Positions 35,923 to 44,278 of a stretch of 64,000 nt of DNA are shown piece after piece. The first letter of the stretch is position 1. The number at the start of each line of letters is the position of its first letter. A model generated the notes under the pieces. It had not been told where the DNA came from and made no database searches. It worked only from the letters and a program-made list of their open reading frames with translations. Made by a program: the position numbers and the translations under genes. The stretch is from Oceanihabitans gracilariae (lineage in GTDB: Bacteria; Bacteroidota; Bacteroidia; Flavobacteriales; Flavobacteriaceae): contig NZ_JBHULM010000011.1 in the NCBI RefSeq assembly GCF_042684485.1, positions 186,001 to 250,000 on the forward strand, read 5' to 3'.

Positions 35923-38310
35923 ATGAATCTATATAGACTATTTAAATCCACCTTATCGTATCTGTTGTTTATGTTTTGCTTTACGCAAATAATGCAAGGG
36001 CAAAATGTCGATTTTAAAGTCGATTACCAGTCTTTTTTATCCAAACATGATATGCTTTGGGATATTATGCCAGACAAATGGCAAACCGCACCTTATTCTG
36101 GAAATGGGAATGTTGGGTTTTTATTATATCAAAGTCCTGAAGAAAATGACAATGTGGTTTCGCTACATATTGGAAGACATGATTATTACGATCATAGAGA
36201 AGCCGCAACCAAAGCCGAAGAAATGCTTTGGATCAAACGCAGTCGATTACCATTGGGGCATTTTAAATTAGCCTCTAAAGGAAAAATTACAAGTGTAGAT
36301 ATGCGCCTAGATTTATGGAATGCCGAACTTACAGGAACGATAACAACCTCTCAAGGGTCTTATAACATTAAAGGACTTACACACAGCACTAATGATATTA
36401 TTTATTTTGAAACGGATGCTAAAAACGAAGCTGTAGAAATCACATGGCATGCTGAAGCTCCTATTCCACCGGTTTACGAAGTTCTACAAAAAGGTGGAGG
36501 TCCAAAAGGAGGTACTTGGGATAAAATGAGAGCGGTGACTTTAGAAATGGCACCAAAGGCAGAATTCAGCAAAAAAAATGGCTATAATTTCTGCTATCAA
36601 GCCTTATTTGATAATAGAGGAGAAACCACTACAGGTTATAAGATAACAGGTAATGCTTCTAAAAAACAACAATTAATTGCGAGTGTACATCATACCTTCC
36701 CGGAACATAATTCCTTGGATATTGTTACTAAAAACTTAGAAACTGCTGATGCCATTATTAAAGATAACAACTTTATAGCAACGCATCAAGAATGGTGGCA
36801 CGCGTATTATCCGTTGAGTTTTATAACCATCAACGATGCCGAAAAGGAATCGTTTTACTGGATACAAATGTACAAATTAGGCTCTGCCTCTCGAGGTAAC
36901 GGACCAATTTTAGATTTAATGGGCCCTTGGTACAACAGAACGTTTTGGCCAATGGTTTGGGGCGATTTAAACGTGCAACTCATTTATTGGACGCATTTAA
37001 CTGCCAATAGAATGGCTATAGGTGAATCTTTACCCAACAACATTGATAAGTACACCGAAAACCTAGAAAACAATGTGACTAAACATTGGAAAAACAGTGC
37101 GGCCGTTGCGGCTTTAATGCCTCAAGATTTAATTGCTTTCAATGGTGGGAAAGTTCCAGATATGTTGGCATGGATTCTAAATGATTATTGGTTGCATTGT
37201 CAATTTGCAGGTGATGATGAGCGTATGCGCGATAAGTTGTTTCCGATTTTGAAAAAGACTGTAAATAGTTATTTAAACTATATTAAAGATAATCCTGTAG
37301 AGTACGAAGACGGTAAAATTCATATTAAATACAGTTGGTCGCCTGAATACAAACCAGGACGTGGTCAGGATATTAACTTTACCTTGGCTCTAATTCGTTG
37401 GAGTTGCCAAACCCTTATTGACATTGACAATGAACATCACATAAACGACCCGCTTAAAAAAGAATGGCAACATCTATTAGATAATTTGGTAGATTTTCAA
37501 ATTGATGAGAATGGCCTTATGGTTGGAAAAGATAGACCTTTTGCTAATCCACATCGTCATTATTCGCATCTACTCGCTTTTTACCCTTTAATGGTGATTA
37601 CACCAGAAAAAGAAGAAGACAAACAGTTATTACGTACCTCTTTAGACCATTGGTTAGATGTTACATTTAATAGTGGCAAAAAGATTAAAGCCATGCCTGT
37701 AACCGGTTATACGGCAACAGGAGCGTCTTCTATGTATGCTAATTTAGGTGATGCTGAAAAAGCCTATTATTACCTCGATTTCTTAATTAAGCACAAAAAC
37801 ATTTCCTCAACCACCATGTATTCTGAAGGCAAAATAAATCCGGTAATTGAAAGTCCACTGTCCTTTGCCACAAGTTTACACGATATGATGCTACAAAGTT
37901 GGGGAGGAAAAATTCGTGTATTTCCGGCCAGTCCTAAAAAATGGAAAGATGTAGCCTTTCACGATTTTAGAACACAAGGTGCCTTTTTAGTAAGTGCGAA
38001 AAAAGTAGAAGGCGAAACGGAATTTGTGTCGGTTAAAAGTTTAAAAGGCAACGTATGTACTGTTCAAGTGGATTTCGAGAATCCGAAATTTTATAAAAAC
38101 GGAAAATCAATTTCAGTGGAGGCATCTTCAGACGGGTTTTATACGATCGCTTTAAAAAGCAATGAAACTGTTGTCATTACTTCAAAATCATTAAATCAAA
38201 CAGATTTAAACATTGAAGAATTACCAAAATTAGAAGATGAACAAAACCTTTTCGGCTATGGAAAGAAAACAAAACGTCTACCTGGTCATAACTATTACAG
38301 TTCTTATTAA
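35923..38310 (+). CDS. GH95-like alpha-L-fucosidase
   Basis: A 795-residue exported protein (signal ending QGQN) with GH95 architecture: N-terminal beta domain (LWDIMPDKWQTAPYSGNGNVGFLLYQ), an (alpha/alpha)6 region and a C-terminal beta domain. FANPHRHYSHLLAFYPL matches the GH95 H(R/L)HxSHL signature. At the segment equivalent to the NxN water-activating pair, this protein has GDLNVQLIYW, so the first Asn appears replaced by Asp; alignment by eye only. GH95 enzymes invert and act on alpha-1,2-fucosyl or related linkages, including alpha-L-galactosyl ones. The substituted residue leaves the exact activity open. Co-transcribed with the 38407 sulfatase, no terminator or second promoter being visible between them. 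Confidence 0.8.
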   Translation: MNLYRLFKSTLSYLLFMFCFTQIMQGQNVDFKVDYQSFLSKHDMLWDIMPDKWQTAPYSGNGNVGFLLYQSPEENDNVVSLHIGRHDYYDHREAATKAEEMLWIKRSRLPLGHFKLASKGKITSVDMRLDLWNAELTGTITTSQGSYNIKGLTHSTNDIIYFETDAKNEAVEITWHAEAPIPPVYEVLQKGGGPKGGTWDKMRAVTLEMAPKAEFSKKNGYNFCYQALFDNRGETTTGYKITGNASKKQQLIASVHHTFPEHNSLDIVTKNLETADAIIKDNNFIATHQEWWHAYYPLSFITINDAEKESFYWIQMYKLGSASRGNGPILDLMGPWYNRTFWPMVWGDLNVQLIYWTHLTANRMAIGESLPNNIDKYTENLENNVTKHWKNSAAVAALMPQDLIAFNGGKVPDMLAWILNDYWLHCQFAGDDERMRDKLFPILKKTVNSYLNYIKDNPVEYEDGKIHIKYSWSPEYKPGRGQDINFTLALIRWSCQTLIDIDNEHHINDPLKKEWQHLLDNLVDFQIDENGLMVGKDRPFANPHRHYSHLLAFYPLMVITPEKEEDKQLLRTSLDHWLDVTFNSGKKIKAMPVTGYTATGASSMYANLGDAEKAYYYLDFLIKHKNISSTTMYSEGKINPVIESPLSFATSLHDMMLQSWGGKIRVFPASPKKWKDVAFHDFRTQGAFLVSAKKVEGETEFVSVKSLKGNVCTVQVDFENPKFYKNGKSISVEASSDGFYTIALKSNETVVITSKSLNQTDLNIEELPKLEDEQNLFGYGKKTKRLPGHNYYSSY

Positions 38311-38406
38311 GTTATTATGAAACAAGCATGCTAAAAATATCATCACCCAACAGAATGATTAATAGCGAACAGCATGTGACCGCTAAAAAACAATAAATAC
38401 AAACAC

Positions 38407-39927
38407 ATGAAAACCTTTTTATATAGCCTCTTTATACTCACGTCGTTCTGTTCCTGTACAGCACAAGAACAACCGAAGAAACCAAATATTATTTTTGTGT
38501 TTTCAGACGATCAACGCTTCAATTCGTTAAGCATGACAGGCGATCGGGTAACGGAAACTCCACATATAGATCAGCTTGCAAAAGAAGGCGTCTTTTTTAA
38601 TAACGCTTATATTACAAGTCCTATTTGCGGACCAAGTAGAGCCAATATATTTACAGGACAATGGGAACGCAGAAATAAAATCGGCTTTAATTATATCTCG
38701 AAAAATATCATTGCAGAAGACACCTATAAAAAAAGCTGGCAAGTACTTTTAAGAGAGGCAGGTTATTCTACGGCGTTTATTGGTAAGAGTCACACTAAAA
38801 TTGGTGACAAACACAACACGCCATTAAACGAAAACACAGACTTTGCTTACTATGGCAATGGGCATTTAGGATTTTATCCTGCAAAACGACACAAGCAATT
38901 TTCAAACCTTAAAAACAAAACCCAAATTGAAGGGATGTTAGAAGCTACAAAAGCGTTTTTAACTCAAGATGATACTTACGATTACTTTTATGAAAATGCG
39001 CAGCCTTCCATCAAAAAACAACTCAACAAAAGAGATCCCAACAAACCTTTTTCGGCTTGGATTAATTTAAATCTACCGCATGCCTCTAGTATTGGCGGAA
39101 TGGGCACGCAGCCAGAAGATCCGGAATATTACAAAACAAAATACGAGGACGTTAAACATCAGATTGAATTACCTGAAGGGTATCCGCAAGACATTAGTTT
39201 ACCAGACAATGTGTATGCCACTAAAGATTTAATGAAATACTACGTGACCTCTAATAAAGGAAAGTTGCTCAACGAAAAACTGAAAATGGATCGTGCGGTC
39301 TATGCCATTGACCTAATGCTTGGGGAACTACGCGCGTTTTTAAAGGAAATCGGTGAAGCTGAGAATACCATTATTGTCTTTTGTTCGGACAACGGTTTAT
39401 TTTTAGGCGAACATGGCCTAGGCGGAAAAACCATTTTATATGATGAATCTGTACATGTGCCTATGATTGTGTATTCACCATTTTTTAAGGATCAAACCAA
39501 AGGAAAAGTTATTGATGACTTGGTGGTTGGTCAAGATATTCCTGCCACTATTTTAGAACTATGTAATATAGAAACACCGCAATCTTATCAAGGTAAAAGC
39601 GTACTGCCTTTAATTCATGATGAATCCATTGACTGGCGAAAAGATATCTTTTTAGAAAACCTATTCACCGACCAAGGCTACCCAAGACAAGAAGGGGTAA
39701 GAAGTAAACAGTTTAAATACATTCGTTCCTTTAGTAAGGACAATGACCGCTCAAAATATGTTCCTAATCAGACTGTAGAAAATGATGAAAAACCAATTTA
39801 CGAAGAACTATACGATATTATTAACGATCCTAAAGAGCAAAATAACTTAGTGGGAAACAAAGACTATCTTGAGGTTTTAAATCAATATAGAGAACGATGT
39901 AAAACATTGGTATCGGAACTCAACTAA
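38407..39927 (+). CDS. S1 sulfatase, CGPSR type, lipoprotein
   Basis: A 506-residue sulfatase with lipobox FCSC (Cys17), Cys74 in CGPSRANIFTG, SDDQRFNSL and SDNGLFLGEHGLGGK. The usual GKWH is GKSH here, keeping Lys and His. The GEHGLGGKxxLYDESVHVPMIVY segment is typical of heparan/iduronate-type S1 enzymes and related plant-glycan sulfatases, and marks it as a separate branch from the other sulfatases except 44279. It follows the GH95-like gene by 96 bp. Confidence 0.91.
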   Translation: MKTFLYSLFILTSFCSCTAQEQPKKPNIIFVFSDDQRFNSLSMTGDRVTETPHIDQLAKEGVFFNNAYITSPICGPSRANIFTGQWERRNKIGFNYISKNIIAEDTYKKSWQVLLREAGYSTAFIGKSHTKIGDKHNTPLNENTDFAYYGNGHLGFYPAKRHKQFSNLKNKTQIEGMLEATKAFLTQDDTYDYFYENAQPSIKKQLNKRDPNKPFSAWINLNLPHASSIGGMGTQPEDPEYYKTKYEDVKHQIELPEGYPQDISLPDNVYATKDLMKYYVTSNKGKLLNEKLKMDRAVYAIDLMLGELRAFLKEIGEAENTIIVFCSDNGLFLGEHGLGGKTILYDESVHVPMIVYSPFFKDQTKGKVIDDLVVGQDIPATILELCNIETPQSYQGKSVLPLIHDESIDWRKDIFLENLFTDQGYPRQEGVRSKQFKYIRSFSKDNDRSKYVPNQTVENDEKPIYEELYDIINDPKEQNNLVGNKDYLEVLNQYRERCKTLVSELN

Positions 39928-40067
39928 TTTAAATTACCTTTTAAACCTCAGTTCCAAATACATTTTGCTTTTTAAAATACATATATTTCATTTATATAAT
40001 TTGGAATCCACTAAAAGTCAAAACGCTATCTTAGTGCTCTATTTAACGACTAAACGTACTTATGCAT

Positions 40068-40128
40068 AAAAAGAGCAAGCATTTGATAGAATAAAGAATC
40101 GTTTTTTCGCATAAGTATGAGATATTTG
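40068..40128 (+). promoter_or_regulatory. Regulon element plus promoter for the 40157 lipoprotein
   Basis: Half-sites AAAAAGAGCAAG (core ends 40075) and GAATAAAGAA (core ends 40096), 21 bp apart, then GATATTTG at 40121-40128, 25 bp after the second core. The spacer ATTTGA is shared with the elements at 42174 and, partly, 35838. Confidence 0.78.
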
Positions 40129-40156
40129 AAGACATATTAATACTAATTTAAACTTT

Positions 40157-41839
40157 ATGAAAACTATCAAGTATATTTCAGCTATTCTATTATTGTTTAG
40201 CATATCCTGTTCATCTGACCCTGACTACGATCCAGTAATCGTACCAGAACCAAGTTCATTTGGTGTAAACGAATATGGCACCGTAGATTTCAAAACCGTA
40301 GAAGGTATAGAAATAGGCGTGGATACTTCAGTAGAGTTAGAAGCATTACACGGCGAGCCCGAAGAAATAACTCAAGCCGTAGACGGATTAGTAAGATGGC
40401 AATATTTATCTGAAGGAATAGGGTTTGGCGTAAACACAACAACAGATATTATTGATAAAATATATTTATATTCTGACTTGTACGAAGGCTATACGACTAG
40501 TTATCCTCGTGCACTTGAGGAAGAGTTACAATATGCATTTGGAACCTTAAAAGCCAAACATCCAACGCTTAGAATTGATGATGCCGATGGCAATAACTGG
40601 CCATACGTTACGGAAACACTTGTAGAAGCAACTAATGGTCAAGAAAATGGCGTTTATTCTTTCAATTTTGAAAATATTGGAAGATTCATCTTTATTTCTG
40701 ACAGTATAGATAATACGGAAGGATTTGTAGTACAAATCATCTTAGAATCAGATGTTGATTATGGTGATGGCGAAGGTGGTGGTGACGATAATACTAACCC
40801 AGAAATAGTATTTGATGAAGCCGGAGAGAATAGTCAAACATTCAATGTAGGAAAGGAAGATGATGATGATCTTAATCAAGATATTATTACCGTAGGAGGT
40901 ACAGGAATACTTGTTGAAAACAATAATTTTATAGGTGTTAGTACTGAAGATGCTAGTGATGATGGTGCCACTGCAGTTTTCACTTTTGACTTAACTACAA
41001 ATGCAACTACTGCATTTGATGCTACTTTAAATTTAGAGTTAGCAAAAAGAGCAAAAGGTAGCGTTAGCGGAACTGTTTCTGTTACAGGTTATCCAGATAC
41101 ACCTTTTTCTTATGCAGCTACATCAACAGAAAATGGTGGTAGTGCTCCTGCTATCGATTTTCAATTTGCATCAATGATTTCACTAGTTTCTGGCACACCG
41201 CTTACTGTTACTATTACACTAGATGAAATGTTAACTGAAGGTAATACAACAAATCCTATTTTTAGGTTAGCAAAAGTAATTGTTGAGAAAGATGGTAATA
41301 CAACTGAACCTACACAAAACACTTGGCTTGATGTTGACAATTCAATTACAAATTTAACATTATCAACTACGTGTACAGATTGTTCTGTATCCACAGTAGC
41401 AAATCCTGACGCATCAGATGCAGAAGCTACCAATGTAACAAAATGGACTATTGGCTCTACTTCTGGTAGTGGAAATAAAAGCCTTAATTTTGATTTCAAC
41501 GAAGGAGAAGGTGTTACTCTTGCTGAGTATTCTAATTTAATAGTAACCGTACGTATGTACTGGCCTAGTTTCAATGACATTAGTAATTTTGATGGTAATG
41601 AGCGTTTGAGATTCTATTTAAGTGATGGAACTGCGGCACAACAAGTACAAGTTAATTTTGAAGAAACGAACGAAGCGCAATGGCATACTGTGGTATTTGA
41701 TTTTACAGGAACACCTTCAGGTGCTGAACTAACTTCAGATATCATTAGTGGAGAAATTAGACTAGTAGGTAATAACTTTACAAATTTAGATAACGGTCTT
41801 GACTTTTATATTGATACGATTACGTATGAAATAAATTAA
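40157..41839 (+). CDS. Multidomain surface lipoprotein, probable glycan-binding
   Basis: A 560-residue lipoprotein (lipobox SISC, Cys18). Three parts can be seen. Residues about 30-200 form a domain of unknown type (GVNEYGTVDFKTVEGIEIG). An acidic Gly-rich linker follows (GDGEGGGDD). Residues about 220-380 form a beta domain closely similar to the body of the T9SS protein at 53769, sharing KRxKGxSVxGTVxV. Residues about 390-560 form a second beta domain ending in NGLDFYIDTITYE, like carbohydrate-binding modules and similar in style to the 54871 protein. No hydrolase residues stand out. It may serve as a SusE/F-like binding protein. It is alone between its own promoter and a terminator-like hairpin. 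Confidence 0.6.
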   Translation: MKTIKYISAILLLFSISCSSDPDYDPVIVPEPSSFGVNEYGTVDFKTVEGIEIGVDTSVELEALHGEPEEITQAVDGLVRWQYLSEGIGFGVNTTTDIIDKIYLYSDLYEGYTTSYPRALEEELQYAFGTLKAKHPTLRIDDADGNNWPYVTETLVEATNGQENGVYSFNFENIGRFIFISDSIDNTEGFVVQIILESDVDYGDGEGGGDDNTNPEIVFDEAGENSQTFNVGKEDDDDLNQDIITVGGTGILVENNNFIGVSTEDASDDGATAVFTFDLTTNATTAFDATLNLELAKRAKGSVSGTVSVTGYPDTPFSYAATSTENGGSAPAIDFQFASMISLVSGTPLTVTITLDEMLTEGNTTNPIFRLAKVIVEKDGNTTEPTQNTWLDVDNSITNLTLSTTCTDCSVSTVANPDASDAEATNVTKWTIGSTSGSGNKSLNFDFNEGEGVTLAEYSNLIVTVRMYWPSFNDISNFDGNERLRFYLSDGTAAQQVQVNFEETNEAQWHTVVFDFTGTPSGAELTSDIISGEIRLVGNNFTNLDNGLDFYIDTITYEIN

Positions 41840-41847
41840 GAAGTATT

Positions 41848-41874
41848 AGAACCTAAGTTTTAAAATTAGGTTCT
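41848..41874 (+). terminator. Terminator-like hairpin
   Basis: AGAACCTAA and TTAGGTTCT pair perfectly around a 9-nt loop just after the lipoprotein stop. The T run after it is poor, so it may be an mRNA-stabilising hairpin. Confidence 0.5.
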
Positions 41875-41956
41875 CTATTGAAGATTGAAACAGAAAAGCT
41901 TTTAAGCTTTCTTAAAAAATAATAGATGAGTCCTCTCATTAGATGACACAACAATT

Positions 41957-41994
41957 AAAAGTCCTTTGTTAAATTTTTAACTCAGGACTTTTTT
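41957..41994 (+). terminator. Rho-independent terminator
   Basis: AAAAGTCCT and AGGACTTTT form the stem, followed by more T residues. The loop can pair internally through GTTAAA and TTTAAC. Confidence 0.7.
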
Positions 41995-42173
41995 ATATTA
42001 TAAAGTAGCCACACAAATTATAATTACAAACTGTATAATCCTGTTGCTAAAAGACACACTTAAAAATGAAATAACTTCAGGGAACAACCTAAAGCATTCT
42101 TGAGAAAACTTACAACCCCTCGCTTCTTTTTAATAGAAACCTGAGTTTTTGTTTTCGTTAATTACAAATGATG

Positions 42174-42234
42174 CTTTAGAGCAAGTATTTGACTATTTTA
42201 AGAAACGAGATTCCCTATTCACAATATATCTTTG
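42174..42234 (+). promoter_or_regulatory. Regulon element plus promoter for the 42265 operon
   Basis: Half-sites CTTTAGAGCAAG (core ends 42181) and ATTTTAAGAAAC (core ends 42202), 21 bp apart, then a perfect -7 box TATCTTTG at 42227-42234, 25 bp after the second core. One of the clearest members of the set. Confidence 0.85.
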
Positions 42235-42264
42235 GTTTACTAATGATAAGTTAACTCTTTAATA

Positions 42265-44229
42265 ATGAATAAATCTCTAACAGTTTTCTTTTTTTTACTG
42301 TTTTTCGTTCAATTATCTAATGCACAATTTGTATGGTACGAAAATGAAACGAATACCTTTAAAATTGAACAAGAAAGTACAAGCTCAGGTACATTTCTTA
42401 GAGATGTTTCTAATCCATACCTTACCGGAATAAATACAAATGCGACCGTTTCTAAATTTAATAGAGCCCAAGGTCAAGACGCTTTTTTAAAATTCGATTT
42501 ATATAACGCTGTAACTGATTTTTCAGGATATTCTGTAACCTTCAAGGCGTATATTGATATTCCTACAGCTGCATTAACAACAGATAATTCAAAAATAAGT
42601 GTGCACTTATCTCATGCTACAGTTAGTCCAGAAAGTGCTATAGAACTCAACTTTACCGTTGGCCAACAATGGGAAACTTTTACCTTTAATTTTAACGATA
42701 CTACAATTCCAAACGCCATTATTAATGCAGATGGCTATCAATATATTGCTTTAGGTTTTGCCAATGGCACAACATCAGTTCCTGCAACCACCTATTATAT
42801 AGACTCCATTAGTGGTACAACAGATCAAGTAGTAGACGTCGCTTCACATAAAGCTTCATGGTTATCAGGTTCATGGGGAATTACCTTTCCAGTCTATGGA
42901 GGTGAGCGTTTAGATTCTGAAGTCGCTGGAGGTTATGATCTACCTGCTGGTGCTCAAGAAGTGGTAGATGAATTACCTGCCGTAGGCCATGTGATTACAA
43001 ACTTATCGTACTTTGCGCATTCGCATTATTTCACTTTAAGACAAAATAGTAATGTAGATGTGGCGAATGAAATCCACGAAGCATTAGTACCTAGTGTAGC
43101 TAATGAAAACATCATTTTTGAAGTCATGCAAAAGTTCATAGACGATGGAAAAAAGGTGATTTTGTACATCTCTACCAATTATTTAGATAGAGCGATTGAT
43201 GATGGTGCAGATATTGAAGCCGCTTGGATTAATTATTACACTAACAATTTTGCAGGCGACGAATATGCAGCATACAAGGATTTAATTGAAGGCTTTGTTC
43301 TACAAGTTAAAGATTATGCCGATGGTTATTGGCTAGATACTACTTCTGAACTTCTCAATGATGGGCATTTAGAAGATTTTACACAAATGATTAAAGATGC
43401 AGATCCTACTGCAGTTATAGGAGCACAACCTACAGGCCTTTATTTTACAGATGAAAACGGCAATAATCTTTTAGTGGATTCTGACGGTATTGATGATGAA
43501 GATGATAGCGACTATAGAATTATAAAATTTGAAGCCAATAGCACCTATCAAGATTTTACCAAAGGACATGTAACACCACTTGGGCAAGGCGCACCACCAA
43601 ACTCTTGGGCTTATGAAGAGTATACCATACCTAATATGGTAGAAAACCCATGGTCTATGTACCAAGGAAATACCGTATTAAAACACGCGTGGTTTCCTAT
43701 TAGAGAAAAATGGCATGTATCTTCTCATCCCATAGTCTTTGGTATTGAAGATGCCTATAGATTTACGAAGCGCCTGGTACAAGCCAATGCTGCCGTAACC
43801 TTTGCAACAACTATCGATGATACAGGAAGTGACAAAGGGTATATGATGGATGATGAAATGCTAATTATGAAAACTATTAACGACAGACTTTTAGCAACTC
43901 CTATTGCCGAATGTGAACCTTACATAAGACCTGAAGGTGCACATTTAGTAGGTGAAGAACCTTTGTCTGTAACAAGTTTTAATACTTCAGAAGTTAAATT
44001 CTACCCCAACCCAGTAGCAGAAGTTTTAACCATTAACCGTTTAACTACAGAGGTCAATTACATCACTATTTTTAGTACTATAGGAACAAAAGTGATGCAA
44101 AAAGTTTGGAACAATGGTACTACTACAACACAAATAGATATGAAATCTTTAGATACAGGAATTTATTTTGTAAAACTTACCGATGGTAATAACCTCAGCA
44201 TCACCAAAAAAATAATCGTTTCTAAATAA
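42265..44229 (+). CDS. Candidate endo-acting hydrolase with binding domain and T9SS tail
   Basis: A 654-residue secreted protein. Signal peptide ends SNAQ. Residues about 22-190 form a carbohydrate-binding-like beta-sandwich (FSGYSVTFKAYIDIP, then TTYYIDSISG). Residues about 198-570 repeat the unassigned hydrolase domain of 30924, with candidate catalytic D358 (GYWLDTT) and E423 (IIKFEAN). Residues about 578-654 are a type A T9SS sorting domain (VKFYPNPVAEVLTI, ending KKIIVSK). The protein is therefore expected outside the outer membrane, ideal for first cleavage of a long polymer. The lipoprotein paralogue lacks both accessory parts. Confidence 0.65.
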   Translation: MNKSLTVFFFLLFFVQLSNAQFVWYENETNTFKIEQESTSSGTFLRDVSNPYLTGINTNATVSKFNRAQGQDAFLKFDLYNAVTDFSGYSVTFKAYIDIPTAALTTDNSKISVHLSHATVSPESAIELNFTVGQQWETFTFNFNDTTIPNAIINADGYQYIALGFANGTTSVPATTYYIDSISGTTDQVVDVASHKASWLSGSWGITFPVYGGERLDSEVAGGYDLPAGAQEVVDELPAVGHVITNLSYFAHSHYFTLRQNSNVDVANEIHEALVPSVANENIIFEVMQKFIDDGKKVILYISTNYLDRAIDDGADIEAAWINYYTNNFAGDEYAAYKDLIEGFVLQVKDYADGYWLDTTSELLNDGHLEDFTQMIKDADPTAVIGAQPTGLYFTDENGNNLLVDSDGIDDEDDSDYRIIKFEANSTYQDFTKGHVTPLGQGAPPNSWAYEEYTIPNMVENPWSMYQGNTVLKHAWFPIREKWHVSSHPIVFGIEDAYRFTKRLVQANAAVTFATTIDDTGSDKGYMMDDEMLIMKTINDRLLATPIAECEPYIRPEGAHLVGEEPLSVTSFNTSEVKFYPNPVAEVLTINRLTTEVNYITIFSTIGTKVMQKVWNNGTTTTQIDMKSLDTGIYFVKLTDGNNLSITKKIIVSK

Positions 44230-44278
44230 CACTTATATTTCCAACATTAATAAATAATAAAAAAGCAACAAAAGCTAT

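Larger units (their letters stand above)
41840..42264. other. Intergenic region with two hairpins and a regulon promoter
   Basis: This gap holds the terminator hairpins at 41848-41874 and 41957-41994 and the regulon element at 42174-42234. Between 42000 and 42170 I see no gene or structured element. Confidence 0.6.

Noticed and set aside
38311..38406. Separate regulon promoter for the 38407 sulfatase
   Set aside because: The 96-bp gap has no TAnnTTTG/A box and no AG cores at 21 bp; read-through from the GH95-like gene is more likely.
41161..41580. Antisense open frame of 139 residues inside the 40157 gene
   Set aside because: It mirrors the Thr- and Ser-rich beta domain of a clear lipoprotein gene, has no family resemblance, and shows no promoter.
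40157..41839. Possible SusD homologue
   Set aside because: The protein is built of beta domains with acidic linkers; the helical repeat core of SusD is not visible.
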